The notes: a model not told the origin generated them from the sequence alone. Counted from the first letter of the stretch, positions 24,594 through 36,765 are shown. The stretch: 64,000 nt of DNA from Platerodrilus igneus (GCA_036346225.1 JARFIW010001215.1:5222501-5286500); one strand, 5' to 3'. Program-made: numbers and translations.

Positions 24594-24996
24594 TCATCAG
24601 GTCTTCACTCCTGGAACTGGTTAGACGTGTACCATCATTGTTTCCTATTCTGAACTAACCTACACATTTCCCTGAAATTTGCATAGTCTGCATCTATCAT
24701 TATCTGATCTAAGTCTTCATTTACCTCCTTTTTCCTATCTCTGCTTGTAATATATCCTATGCTATTCCCCAAAAATGCCTTAGAACGTATTCCGCCCTTC
24801 TATTTTTCCTATTTTTTTCCACAGCTATCCTTGTTCCTCTACTATTTCTATAACCTATTTGTTATTATCTTTGTCTGTCCATGCTATTGTCCTTATACAT
24901 CTGAAGCACACCATTTCAAAAGGCTGCTACCGTTTTTCTGTCTGCGTTTCAGACTGCCCGTATTTCATAAGCATACTGTGCTGTGCTCCACACATA
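24594..24996 (-). pseudogene. LINE-A 3' fragment (RT C-terminal coding end)
   Basis: Reverse-strand translation in pieces gives MWSTAQYAYEI, AFEMVCFRCI, RCRLCKFQGNV and PVPGVKT, collinear with the C-terminus of the LINE at 36.8-40.2 kb. 5'-truncated, with several frame breaks. Confidence 0.75.
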
Positions 24997-25982
24997 TGTT
25001 TTTTTTTTTATATTATAATAATATAATTTTTACCGATTACGTCATCCATATTTTACATTCGTCATCGATCTACTCTCCAAATCAAAAGCATATAACATTC
25101 TATCGTCAAAACCAAAAACATTCTTTAAATTTGCTTAAACAAGAATTCTTTACTTACTACATCTAAGGATATTCGAATATATTGCTGGCGACATCTAGCA
25201 TTTTTTATCGTATCTAATCTATTTCGTAATACTTTAGAAAGAAACAATAAGGTGGCGTCCTTTTATTGAGCATGTGTTTTGTTATATGACTCATTCAGGC
25301 AGTGAATTCCAATATAGTGTAACTAAAATCATAACTTTGTGTGGACAATGAGTCTTCCATTTATCTTAAGAAAAGCTTTATTTAAACAATTTGTCTAAAA
25401 AATAGTTATTTTTATAAAAAATTAGTTTTTAAGTCCTAGTTAGCATTTATATCATCGTAATGAATTTTTAAAACATTTACCTGTAGTAATTTGCATTAAC
25501 TTATGTAATATAAAAGTTTGTTTTTTTGCAAATTAAACTTAACCTGTAAGTTGTCATGTAGAAAAATATTTTTTTCTACATTAAAGTTGTCTCGGTAAGT
25601 CTGATTAAATCCAAGCCTTTTTTAATAATAACAAACCTATATAGGTGTCTTTATGTAATTTTCTCCTCTGTTTAAAGTTGTTTTTATGATAAATATTCCA
25701 ACCTTTCTACTCAAAATATTGATCTGTTTTAATTATATGATTTGGTAACTAAAAATCGTGTCATATTAACAAGAACATTGGCCCTAATTTCATATAGTTC
25801 ATAAATAAATGTCTTTATTAACTAATATCTACTTTCAACTTCGTTCTTTTTCTTGTTCATGATACCAATATAAATTACCTACATTTAAAAACGAAAGTCA
25901 TTACATAATTAAAGGATTGTTGCCTCATGACATTGGGCCCTGGGTGTGGGAACCTCCGTCTAGCTGTATATCACCCCTTCAA
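24997..25982. other. AT-rich sequence, nothing recognised
   Basis: Homopolymer-rich (T and A runs) with no gene, terminal repeat or RNA motif that I can support. Confidence 0.5.
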
Positions 25983-26060
25983 AATTTTCCAGGTAAAAAA
26001 AAAAACTCGCTTCCTGGCCAATGTAGTACCTTCGGGTGGAGCATTGGAAAATCACATGTA
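25983..26060 (+). mobile_element. SINE 3' fragment
   Basis: Nearly identical to the last 75 bases of the SINE at 11491-11786 (TTCCAGGTAAAAAA, ACTCGCTTCCTG, CCAATG, GTAGTACCTTCG, GTGGAGCATTGGAAAATCA). It lacks the tRNA-like head. Confidence 0.85.
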
Positions 26061-27352
26061 ATGTATATCACCCCTGTCTTCCGCTGATCTATGTTATAGC
26101 CAGCAACAGTGCAATTTGTTATTTAATTTGGCCTGTAGGCCGATCCTCTTTTAATCACGCAGGTATGCAGGGATTGCATTCCCCTAATTACATTTGGTCC
26201 CTTATGCTATTTGTATAAACGAGTACCACTTCACGGACCTTTTTTTTCTATTTGGAGGGCATGAGTAAAAAATCCATTTTCAGATTCCTATGTGATCACT
26301 CTACTTCCTCGGAAATCCCTTTTTCTGTTATAATATTTGTAGGAGAGGTGGTGTGCCTTAACAAGTAGAAGGCCCCAAACCAAAATTAATTTTTACGTTA
26401 TCATTTCTTTAATTTTTTTCTTTTGACATTATCTTATTTTAATTATTAGGTTAAACCATTAATGTTTAGAGTTTATTTTTCTCTCTAATGATTTAAAGAT
26501 TATATCTTAACTAATTAATATTTCAAACCATAAAGGGTGTCTTACTGATCTTTCTCCTTGAAGGCTATAAATGGTTGGTTAACTGAAAATATGTAGGAGA
26601 TTATACTTTACCTGCTTAACGTTACAGACCGCAAATGGTTTGTAACCTATCTTTCTCGTCGACACTGTCTTTGAGATTTTATCTTAAACAATACTCTAAT
26701 GCATAAATGGTTAGGTATTTATTTCTCTCTGCAATTATCTCTAAGCTGTTTCTTTATCTTACCGTTGCTTTAAAGCAAATACATCATCTACATCTTTTTC
26801 TTTGAAAAATATTTTTGAGAAATTATGTTATTTATTTGCTGTTCCAAACTTTTGGTGTTTATGGCAAAAAGGTAGAATATATTATTATTAAAAAAAATGA
26901 GCTAACTTATTTTTTAATTGTGTATTTCGTAGGATTGGATAGGATTAAGAGAATTATGTATCATTAATATAGTAACACTGGCTAATTTGCTGCTGCAATG
27001 TATTTTGTCTTTATTCTGTTAAAAGCCAATATAAAACTTAATTAGCTTAAGGGAATATCTTAAGAGATACTGATAAAAATTTGTATGCATTAATCTGCAA
27101 CGATAAAAGTGAACTTTGTATTTAGTTTTATAGTGAATTTAAGTGTTAGTTTTAAGTGTTTGAATCTCGCAATCTTCGGCTACATTTGTGCAGTCGGTGC
27201 GGTGACAAACAAGACGCGTGCGCGCTTAGATGAGATAGCCTAAATATCAAGTGGCTATTCTTTTCTGTATCCTGCTATCGTAAGCAGGCTACGATTTAAA
27301 AACTAGGTGCGGCCTACAGACATTACTTGATTTTAAGATTTCTGTGCACTTG
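26061..27352. other. No gene; weak imperfect repeats at about 26450-26780
   Basis: Blocks like ATAAATGGTT, AATGGTTTGTAACC and TTTCTCTCT recur at roughly 70-90-base spacing between 26450 and 26780, suggesting an old degenerate tandem array. Otherwise nothing recognised. Confidence 0.35.
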
Positions 27353-27356
27353 AACT

Positions 27357-28720
27357 TGTTACGTTTATTTTCAGCATAAATTAATTACCCTATTTCTCCC
27401 TTGTTAATTCATTACTCGTTCGAATAAATTCCGTTTCAATTCTTCAACAACAGCTTATATAGTGTACCTGTTCAGTATAAGCCCGCTTAAGATAATTGTA
27501 ACTCAAATCCACTTTGCTTTTAAAACGAAAATTTATTCGATAAATTAAATAGTCTCTACCTTGTTTTAGGTATCCAGTAATTTGTTAAACCTTCCGATAA
27601 CGTATAATTGGTTTATCTGGTGTTTCGCATTTAAAGACTTGTCGAAGTGATAGATCCTACTATTATTTGATAGTGTGTTTTCCAGTTTCGTTAATCGTGC
27701 TTCGATAACGCGAGAATCGCAGTTCGAACTCGTGTTATTTGAACCCATTTTGAATTTGGTTCTGCAGCTTGTGCGTTGAAAAACGTTCTACATCATTCGT
27801 CACAGTATTTCAAAAGCAATGCACTTTTTTTTTTGTTCGACAAGTAGAAGGTATCTTGCATGTATTGGTGAGTTTTCCCGTGCTTAATCAGATTCTCTTT
27901 TTAGTTTTTAGCTGGAGGCCGAATTGGTTCTTTATGTAGGTCCAACTGTTCGTTGACGTAGACCCACTGCTTTTGTCCGTAGACCGCTGGTGTAGTTATG
28001 GTAGCAAGGTAAATAGATCCCGACGACCGTGGTGTTGCTGTGCTGACTCACCCCCGACGGAGTGCGAGCTAAGTATCCAGACACGTACAGATATACAAAT
28101 GGTTTTTTGTGTATATCAAGGGCATATTCCTTATTAGCGTTTGGTATAGTTACGTGATAAAAAACGTGACACTGTAGGACTATTGTTTATTGCTGCGAAT
28201 CGATATTATCGCTCAACAGGTGTGATGTATCTTTGTTAAAAATGTTTGACAGACACACGCTTATTCTTTTCTATTGATTGGTTTATTTTAGAAACGGTAT
28301 TATGTACAATTTAAAAGAATGTTGGACAAAAGCTCTCACACGTTAATTCTTTCCTACTGATTAGTTTATTTTACAAAAAGTAGTACGTGCAATTTTAACA
28401 GCAACACGCTTGACAAAAGCTCTCACATGTGTATTTAATACTGATTAATTTTATTTTGTGTAAAATACGAGATGCGCACTTCGTATCTAAAGTACTAAAT
28501 TGTGCATATCACATAATGTGCTTCGAAATAGTAACGCTTACTTTATTGCTTTTGCTTGTTTGTACAGAATCCTTTATTTCTTTTTTTAATTTGTTAATAG
28601 AAAATCGTGGGCGACCTGCTCTTTTTTGTTTTTTTCGTATGTAGGTAAATCCCCCACTCCCCGCGTCTGGTGGTTAGCTTGATATTTACTATTCTTCCGG
28701 CTACGTCTAAGTACGTAGCA
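27357..28720 (+). mobile_element. Solo LTR, 1.36 kb family, TSD AACT
   Basis: Starts TGTTACGTTTATT and ends GTACGTAGCA. AACT flanks both sides (27353-27356 and 28721-28724). Collinear with 30719-32651: shared blocks include GCTTGTG, TTTTAGCTGGAGG, GTGGGCGA and TCCCCCACTC. The last 20 bases form a hairpin-like pair, GGCTACGT and ACGTAGC. No internal region is present, so it is a solo LTR left by LTR-LTR recombination. Confidence 0.85.
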
Positions 28721-28867
28721 AACTCTCGAACAGACTTTTTTTATTTTTGAATCTTTGAGGTGGTTGTTGCGGCTTTTGGCTGCATCAAATTTTATTTTAA
28801 TATTAAAAGTAGGAAATTTTTGAATTCAGTTCGGGAAAGCTTTTTCCCCATCCTGATTGTAATTACG

Positions 28868-30235
28868 CTACTACGTTTAATGGTATTAATTTCTGCCGAA
28901 CGAGAGAGTAATATCCCGATAATTTATTGCCTGTATTCCACATAAGCACGTATTTCTCAGGGAATAAGAATGTGGTATAGTGAGCTCGGTTAACCATGAG
29001 AAGCGTGGTATGAAGGGGATACAAACAGGCTCAGGTGGAGGACGCATTCTAAGACAAGAGATTTGGTTTCATATCACCGATCGAACAGTATCAAACGCGA
29101 ATGTGCGTTAGTTTCGGCGAACTGATTCCATCCTGTCCTCGCACCTTCCCTTAATTACCTAAAAACACATCTCGTGTTCTGCCTTCAGAATTTGAAAACG
29201 TAGAAATAACTACTTCAACGCGACACTAACCTTCTGAAAACGGGCGGAGGCTGCTTTGACTCCAATGAAGAAAAAGTAAGCCCTGGCTATTTATTTTGTT
29301 AACTTTACCCGCAACGACAATAATCGCAACCAAATTTGAGGGCGTGATAAAATTACCCCAGGGTTATGCAGTATTTGACAACACGGATATAACGCAACAA
29401 CTCCGTTTGTTGTTACGTGTGATTTCAATGCGTATCAAATCTCTTCTAATATTGAACTTTTACGTATAATTTCATCGCTATTTTATGTTTAAATTAAGCG
29501 TCTTTTCTGGATATTTACGTGACTTCCTGTGTCATTGACTTTCAACGACAGGACGAGCGTCGGAAACCAATGAAAATTGGCTTTTAATCGCGAGCGGAAA
29601 ATACCATAGCTCTCGCGGAAGTGAGGTAGAAACTTTACCGGTGTCCTGAGCTGAGGCAATCAAATGCTGCGGATGAAGACATTTACCTTATTACGTTTTA
29701 TCATCGACGTCAATGATTGCGTAACCCCAGACGTAATGTATTACGCCCCAAATTTGGTCGCAATTATTACCGTCAACAGGTAAAGCTAACAATGTAAAAA
29801 TAAGCCAGAGTCTTACCTGCTTATTAACTGGAGCCAAAGGCACCCTCTGGTCGACTTTAGGGGATCAGGGTAGCGTGGGATTAGTTTTTCTATGTTTAAC
29901 CAAATTCTGGTGGGAAAGTGGGATTAACCTTACACTTTCACAGAACACGAGATGTTCATTAGGTAATTACAGGAAAGTGTGCGAAAGCAACATTTTGCGT
30001 GAAATTAACGCGCATTCGCGCTCGATACTGTTAGATAAACGGTGGTCAAGTCTCTTCTTTTAAAATGCCTTGTTCTCACGAACTTGTTGATATTCACTCC
30101 ATACAACGCATCTCATGGCTAACTGCGCTGACCACACCACATTCTTTTAACATGGGAAATGCTTGCTTGCCAGGAATACAGGCTACATTTTTGGGGTTAT
30201 TGTCCTCTGATTCGTGTGAAATTATAACCACAACT
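28868..30235. mobile_element. Foldback palindrome, about 1.37 kb, arms near 0.5 kb
   Basis: The left arm 28868-29365 and right arm about 29740-30235 are inverted copies, diverged but collinear. Paired landmarks are GCCTGTATTCC (28930 / 30175), CCATGAGA-GCGT (28995 / 30107), CGCGAATG-GCGTTA (29098 / 30012), ATCTCGTGTTCTG (29170 / 29945) and CAACCAAATTTG (29330 / 29752). The loop (29366-29740) is related to 725-960. It has no coding capacity and resembles a Foldback or long-TIR non-autonomous element. It lies between two solo LTRs of one family but is not part of them. Confidence 0.75.
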
Positions 30236-30718
30236 TTAAACATAATAATTAAATTGAATTTATTTATTTAGTATTTATTGTGATATGAAAAAAATACAAT
30301 AAAATCACTAAAGGTTTGATTCAATTAATGCTGATTTACCACCCAAACCAAAGTCTAAAGAAAAAAGTAACATAATTATTCATATTACGTAATACGGCAA
30401 ATGCCTAAGTGTTGGGGATCCTTGGCAGCCGCAGGCTGCTTAACCCCCTTCACGTACTACTGAATCTCGCTGAAATAGGGTATATAATTAAAAAACAATA
30501 AAAGGGGAATCGAGCAGTATATAGGCTATTGTGGAAATTTCAGGGAAACTGTGTAGGCTAGCTCACAACATAAATAAGTTGAGGTACGCGTTCAACCAGT
30601 TTCAAGACGGAAAACCTAATGATGAAAAATAGGTGCACTTAAATTTGATGACTATTATAAACAACTACAAGTATTGGTTTTGAAATATTTTCAACTAATG
30701 TTGATTGTGCGAAAGGAT

Positions 30719-32651
30719 TCTTACGTTTATTTCCAACGTAATTAATAATAAATATGCTTTCGAATAATTTATCGAGTTAAATCTAATTTGCTTTAAAACA
30801 TAGAGTTTATTATGCGATAAATTAAATCATTTACATCCCGTGTACAATAAATACGCGTTCTACAAATTTTCAGGTTAAGCGTATTTAGTTCGAAACAACA
30901 AATTTATGCTACAATTAAATAAGTCAATGTCCTGTTTCAAGTATCTCGTTATACCTTGCGATAGAATATCATTTCTTTCTCTGTGGTTTCATTCTAAACC
31001 TTCGTCGAAATAGTATATTGAACTGTTCCGATATAACCCGGGTTTACCAGTCAATAGCGCTTATATAAGCGTGGATGTTTGTTGTTCGAATTGGTATTAC
31101 TTTGAAATCATTTTAAAATTGGTCTCTGTAGCTTGTGTGTTGATGCACTTGGAAAAAACTACTCGCTCTGTTATTTCAAAGGCAATGCATGCTTGTTGTT
31201 TGTTGTTCTACAAGTAAGCGATTTTTGTTTTAGCTTTTTTTAGCTGGAGGTCAAATGGGTCCTTTCGGTGTGTAGGCCAGACCGTTCGTTGCCATGGAGC
31301 AGCTTTTTCTTTCTTTGTGGTGACTCACTACTGAAAGTACGATGACCGTTACGTCGCTGTGTTGACTCAACCCTCCACTGTAGGCAAGATAGGTACCCGG
31401 ACACCCACAGGTATGTGACTTGTTTTCTTTTGTATGCACCAATGAAACATTCCGTATCTACGTTGGGTGCAATCACGGGATGCGAAACGTGACCCTATAT
31501 GACTTTTGTTTGTTGCTACGATTCGTGATTCTCGCTCTACAGATGCTTCGGGTTATACTTTGGTAGTTATTACTACAACGTTGCTGGTATTTAATACGTA
31601 AATTTAACACTTATAATATTGAGAGAATCAGCCTTCACTATTTTTAATTTTCACATGTTGCCATTGATATTGTATTATACCCCCGTAAACGCGGTACGCG
31701 CGCCACTAATGACAGTTGGTAGCGATATTACATATGTGAAAAGTGACGCGCAAGTTGTCGATGACGTCACACAATATGCAAATTAGGACGACACAATTTA
31801 CTAATTTCACAAATTATATTAAAAAAACCCCACGGGGTACTCACGTGAATAAGTAGAGCTTCCTTCAGGATTACTCCATGATGTTCGCCCGTGGCTTTGC
31901 TGATATTTCTCGGGTGTGGAAACTCTTAAGCCAGGTTGCATCCAAATTCACTTGTCTTCTTCCTATGTAGAGGGGACGACGGGAAACTGGGTTATAAGGA
32001 ACGATAATCAACGATAAGGGCAAAAGGGACCTACATAACAAAAAGATACGATAAGATACCAGACCAACTTCACCCTTCTTCACATCTCGGAAACTAGTTC
32101 TAACGCGTCTCCCGGAAAATCACCAACCCCTCTTCGGCCACACGCGTCGGCGCGAAATCTCGCGCAACGCACTATCTGAAGTGACGGAAATACGCACACG
32201 TCCTTTTAATGGTGCGAAATTCTCACATATTAAAACTTTATGAATGTTTAGTGCCGAAATTTACGGCACGTAACAATTGAGAAAACCTACATTTAAAATT
32301 TGCTATCACTATTATTATTGCAAAAATTTTAAACATTAATTTTTTTTGTTCAATGAATTTTATTACCTGCTAACCGCGAAATGCGCACTTCGAGGATCCA
32401 CTATCAAATTTGACATTTACAACATCACTAAAATTTTATATTTTTTTGTATTTGTCTATGCGAAGTAAGAAATTTTTTTGTTTTTGTTTATGTTTAGTTG
32501 TTAATAAATAAGCGTGGGCGATGTGCTTTAATTTTTTTTGTGTGCTTAATTTTTATTATTTTTTTGGTATTTAGGTGAATCCCCCCACTCTCTGCGTTTG
32601 ATAACTAGCCTGGTACTTACTTTTCTTCTGGCTACGTCATTGCACGTAGCA
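30719..32651 (+). mobile_element. Solo LTR, 1.36 kb family, TSD GGAT, carrying a nested LTR
   Basis: Starts TCTTACGTTTATT (one change from TGTTACG) and ends GCACGTAGCA. GGAT flanks at 30715-30718 and 32652-32655. Removing the nested 31673-32275 LTR and its duplication leaves 1326 bases, close to the 1364 of the copy at 27357. It interrupts a LINE-A tail. Confidence 0.85.
31673..32275 (-). mobile_element. Solo LTR, short family, TSD ATTG, nested in the LTR 30719-32651
   Basis: On the minus strand it starts TGTTACGTGCCG, followed by a palindrome (GCCGTAAATTTCGGC), and ends GGTATAATA, with the usual final CA changed to TA. ATTG flanks at 31669-31672 and 32276-32279. It contains the family's GTGAGTA donor motif near 31845 (reverse complement). 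Confidence 0.85.
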
Positions 32652-33010
32652 GGATATATTGGAAAAACTATCAATTCGACAGATGTTCAAGTGCTGGGGG
32701 AACTTGGCAGCCAAAGGCTGCTTACCCCCTTCACATACCACTGAATATCGGGGAAATAGGGTATATAACTGTAAAACAATAGAAGATGACCAAACTGCAT
32801 CAAACAAGAAAGAACAGCAGCTATGTTCAAAGACAACAAACATAGAAACAAGAAGAAAATTGTTTAAAGCATGTATGTGGAGCACAGCACAGTACGTCTC
32901 TAAAATAGGGGCACTAGGAAAAGCAGACAGAAAGAGATAGAAGCCTTGTAGAATGTTGCGCTTCAGATGTACGAGGATGGTAGCATGGACAGACAAAGTT
33001 AATAACAAAT

Positions 33011-33556
33011 AGGTTATAGAACTAGTAGAGGAATAAAGATATTTGTGGAAAACAAAAAAAAAATAGTAGAAATAGAAGGGCAGGATACGTTCTAAGGCAT
33101 TTTTGGGGATATATTACAAGCACAGATAGGAAAAGATAGGTAGAAGTAGACCGAGATCAGACTTTCGCACACAGATGGGGATAGATGCAGACTATGCATA
33201 TTTCAGGGAAATGTGTAGGTTAGTTCAGACTAGAAGACAATGAGGGTACGCGTCTAACCAGTTCCAGGACTGAAGAAATAAGTTATAGAAATAGTAGAGG
33301 AATAAAGATATCTGTGGAAAGCAAAAAAATAGTAGAAATAGAAGGGCAGGATACGTTCTAAGACATTTTTGGGGAATAGTACAGGATATATTGCAAGTTG
33401 TGATAGGAATAAAGAGGTAGAGATAGACCGAGATCAAACTTTTGCATGCAGATAGTGATAGTTGCAGACTTTGCAAAATTCAGGAAAATGTGAAGGTTAG
33501 TTCAGAATAGGAAACAATGAGGATACACGTCTAATCAATTCCAGGACTGAAGACCT
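33011..33556 (+). repeat. Tandem duplication inside a LINE-A fragment, about 269-base period
   Basis: GTTATAGAA-TAGTAGAGGAATAAAGAT to CCAGTTCCAGGACTGAAG occurs twice in a row (from 33013 and from 33282), with about 5-10 percent mismatches by eye. Both units are LINE 3' coding end. Confidence 0.8.
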
Positions 33557-33594
33557 AGTGATGATGATAACATAATAGCTATTAACCGACATTG

Positions 33595-34562
33595 TGTTAC
33601 ATGCCGAAAATCGGCTATGTAAATACTTTTGGTTTTAGTTTAAATATGCGACTGAAATTGCGCCAATATTTTAAAAAATAGACTTGTGCGTGCATTTCCT
33701 TTACTTCAGACAGTTGCGTTGGCGCCAGAGAATGCGCAGACGCGGAGTGTGGAAGGAAGTGCGCGTTTTTTCAACACGACGGGACTAGTCAACCCGACGT
33801 CAAACAGTGAGGTTATCTGTGTCTTTTTTGTCTTCTCTTTCAGATAATGTAGGTTTCCTCTGTCGTACCTATTGCTGTTCCTCTTTACCTGGTTGATCCT
33901 TTATCGTACCACTACAGAAAGAAGAGGGAAGACAAAACCAATCTGACTTCAAGGAGGGCGAAGGCCGAACCACGCCCAACCAACCCCGAGATCCACGAAG
34001 AAGAGCTCCACATTTTACGTGAGTACATTTTATCTTTTCCTTTTGTATGTGGTACAAATGTGAGACGCATTAATGACGTAATATCTTGTGCAATATTATG
34101 TTCGTGATTATTTTGTGCTGCCAACTGTCGTAGTGGCTCTTATCAATTACGCCGGGACTTTAACAGTATACCTTAGACTATAATAGTCGCCTGTAGTATA
34201 ACAGTGGCGCCCAGATTGGTTTTGTCTTCCCTCTTCTTTCTGTAGCGGTACGATAAAGGATCAACCAGGCAAAGAGGAACGATAATAGGTACGACAGAGG
34301 AAACCTACATTATCTGAAAGAGAAGACAAAAAAAGACACAGATAACCTCACTGTTCGACGTCTCGTTGACTAGTCCCGTCGTGTCGGAAAAAAGCGCACT
34401 TTCTTCCACACTCCGCGTCTGCGCATTCTCTGGCGCCGACGCAACTGTCTGAAGTAACAGAAATGTACGCACAAGTCTGTTTTTAAAATATTGGCGCGAT
34501 TTCAGTCAGATATGTAAACTAAAACCAAAAATGTTTACATAGCCGATTTTCGGCATGTAACA
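33595..34562. mobile_element. Compound short-family LTR with a U3 terminus at both ends, TSD ATTG
   Basis: The left end starts TGTTACATGCCG and the right end finishes CGGCATGTAACA, its exact reverse complement. ATTG flanks both sides (33591-33594, 34563-34566). The left part (33595 to about 34205) is a complete LTR like that at 43403, ending GTATAACAG. TGGCGCCCAGATTGG, a primer-binding-site-like motif, follows at 34207. The sequence then switches into an inverted partial LTR (about 34214-34562) matching 33595-33942. The arms are near 350 bases and the spacer near 270. Confidence 0.85.
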
Positions 34563-34566
34563 ATTG

Positions 34567-36345
34567 TAATAAGTTTGCTTTAATTTTTTTCTTAAAGGTT
34601 GCTATGGCTAATTGCTTTGAAAATAAATTATTAAATTTGTTTGACATGTGTGCCACTAAGTATGCAAAAGAAAGATTCGAACTTTGTTGTTTTATGACTA
34701 GGTACAGTTTATATCTGGCTAGATCGACTGTTTACATTATGTGCATTGGCTCCGAGGGTTAAGATTTCTTATAGATATGACGGCTCTTTAGCCTTAATCA
34801 CAGTAAATATGATGGCTGCATATTGAGCTAAAAAAACGTACTCCATCCTTAATATGTTCTTGTTAATGTAATGGGGACTTTCATGATCTCAATACCTGAT
34901 ATTAAACGAAAACCGAAAACAATGATTTTAAATTTTTTCCACCATATTTTGACATTTTTTGGTTGCAAATTGAAAGTAAATACTAATACAACAATTAAAG
35001 TTATTTAAAATAAAAAAATTGGTCAGATTCAATTTGACCACGGGAAATAGGAGATTTTTATACTTATAAATTAACTTGTACTTTATGAAGGTTTGTGCAC
35101 ACAACTGCATAACATGCTTTTCAAAGTTCAAATCACAATCTATCAATACGGCTAAATTTTTAACATATTTTTCTAAAGCTCTCACCTTATTGTTAATTAG
35201 TATATCACAATTTATTATATTTTCGGCATCTCAGCGCATTTCTTTTAACCAACACATATTGCAACAGTTTTGTCTGGATTCAGAATTAAACCATTTCGAC
35301 TAGACCATTCATCACTCCTTGCAGGTCCTGATTTATTTCTCATATTGCTACATTAATGTTCAGTGGGCTACATGATCTGTGAAGTTAGGTGTCATCAGCA
35401 TATAGGTGCATGGAACTGTAGCTGATACATCTGGTAAATCTGCAGTAAAGATGACAAACAGAATGGGACCAAGAATACTCCCTTGCAGAACCCCTTACTA
35501 ATTGTGGTAGATCACATCAAAGGCTTTGTTGAAGTCCAGAAGAATCTTGCATCACTCGTAACAGTGCAGTATTTGTACTGTGTAGTTTTCGAAAACCTGA
35601 TTGAGTCTTAGGAAGAATATTTTTGACAGCAAACTCCATAATTTGTATTACACCTATTTTTTCTAAAATCGTGGAAGCTAGTGGAAGAATACTTATAGGT
35701 CTCAGCTCCTTCGGGCCACTAGGGGCAGTTGTTTTAGGAATTGGAATAATTTTTGCTGTTTTCCAGATTTTTTGAATAGATGATGTCTGAAGCGAAAAAT
35801 TTGTTGTACAGTATGGCAGAGCAAGTTTTCACAGTTTTAAATGTATGCTATCAATTTCTTCTGCAGAAGAAGATGTGCTGTAAAAAACACTTAAATAATA
35901 GCCTTCAGTAATTTTCAAAAAACTGAAAAATTTTTCTGATTGAATATTGGTAGTGTAAAAATTTTCCAGGTAATCATCAATTTGTTGATTGGATATAGCA
36001 TTAATATAGTATTCGTTAAATTCATTTACTTCAATGATGTCTGGCGGTATAATGATGGGCTATTTTCTGTGTATTTGTAGTTTATTTAAGTTTCTCCATA
36101 ATTGTTTGAGGTTTTTGATTTTCATTAACTGTAAGTTGTATAAATGCCAGTTTTTCTCGTCTAATGGCACCAATAACATAATTTCTGAGTTGTTTAAAGA
36201 AGTTGAAGTTTTTAGCAGCTTTGGTTTTTTGGTATTTGCTGTATGCTTTGTCTTTTATTTTGATCATTTCTTTTATTGTAAATGCTTGGGTTTTTCTATA
36301 GAAAGTTCTAATAGGTGCATGTAAGTCAAACAGAGCTAGAACAGC
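34567..36345 (-). pseudogene. LINE-C reverse transcriptase remnant (CR1/Jockey-like)
   Basis: Minus-strand pieces in order: linker KIKDKAYSKYQKTKAAKNFN (36.2 kb), RT finger PSGPKELRPISILPLASTIL (35.7 kb), QSGFRKLHSTNTALL (35.6 kb), a palm block LDFNKAFDVIYHN, GSILGPILFVIF (35.5 kb) and, after the lost YADD region, VKNLAVLIDCDLNFEKHV (35.1 kb) near the C-terminus. Frameshifts separate most blocks. The endonuclease half is missing. It is a different LINE from those at 36.8 and 57.7 kb. The compound LTR sits at its 3' side. Confidence 0.75.
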
Positions 36346-36765
36346 AATGTATCTGCTATTATACCCTATTCACGTTAAATATTGGATGACGTCATTATTA
36401 TAAATATATGCTGCGTTGTCATGGTTAAGTTATTTTATGTGTATTTTCTGATCAGAGTAACCATTTCTTGTGCGCGTGAATCCAAATGTTTAGGAATTCT
36501 AAATGTCAAATACTCGAAACTTGCAATGTATAAAGTGTTTTAGTACTGAAAAAACTGTTTTATTTAGCAAATATAAAGCACAAACGATTTACTACAAAAT
36601 TAAACAATGACAATAAAATGAGAAATGTCAAGGCAATAGAAGTAAAAAATGTTGCAACAGCGAACAGAACTGCAAACTGCTACACACTAAATTCTAACAT
36701 CATTAAAACTACGTTCTTAGTTACGTTCACATTTTACAATCGCTAGCACTTTATTACTGTTTATG
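36346..36765. other. Unassigned sequence between two LINEs
   Basis: No coding motif or repeat structure recognised. Confidence 0.45.

Larger units (their letters stand above)
30402..33570 (+). pseudogene. Chain of LINE-A 3' fragments, interrupted by a solo LTR
   Basis: A hairpin-bearing segment (TTGGCAGCC and GGCTGC inside GGGG/CCCCC) occurs at 30410-30470 and 32690-32740. Each is followed directly by pieces of the LINE-A C-terminal coding end: CSKTTNIETRRKLFKACMWS at about 32823, and CRLCIFQGNV with its repeat further on. Then comes the LINE 3' untranslated end. The segment between 30500 and 32690 is one such tail split by the LTR 30719-32651. In the full LINE at 36.8-40.2 kb the same hairpin lies at 40137-40180, after the 3' UTR, so these are 5'-truncated copies placed head to tail. 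Confidence 0.65.

Noticed and set aside
24759..25166. 135-codon plus-strand ORF
   Set aside because: It is antisense to a LINE-A 3' fragment; its composition follows that repeat.
28868..30235. Assembly artefact as explanation of the large palindrome
   Set aside because: The arms differ at many positions and by small indels, unlike a mirrored assembly error.
32637..33008. 123-codon minus-strand ORF
   Set aside because: Antisense to the LINE-A C-terminal fragment and its 3' hairpin.
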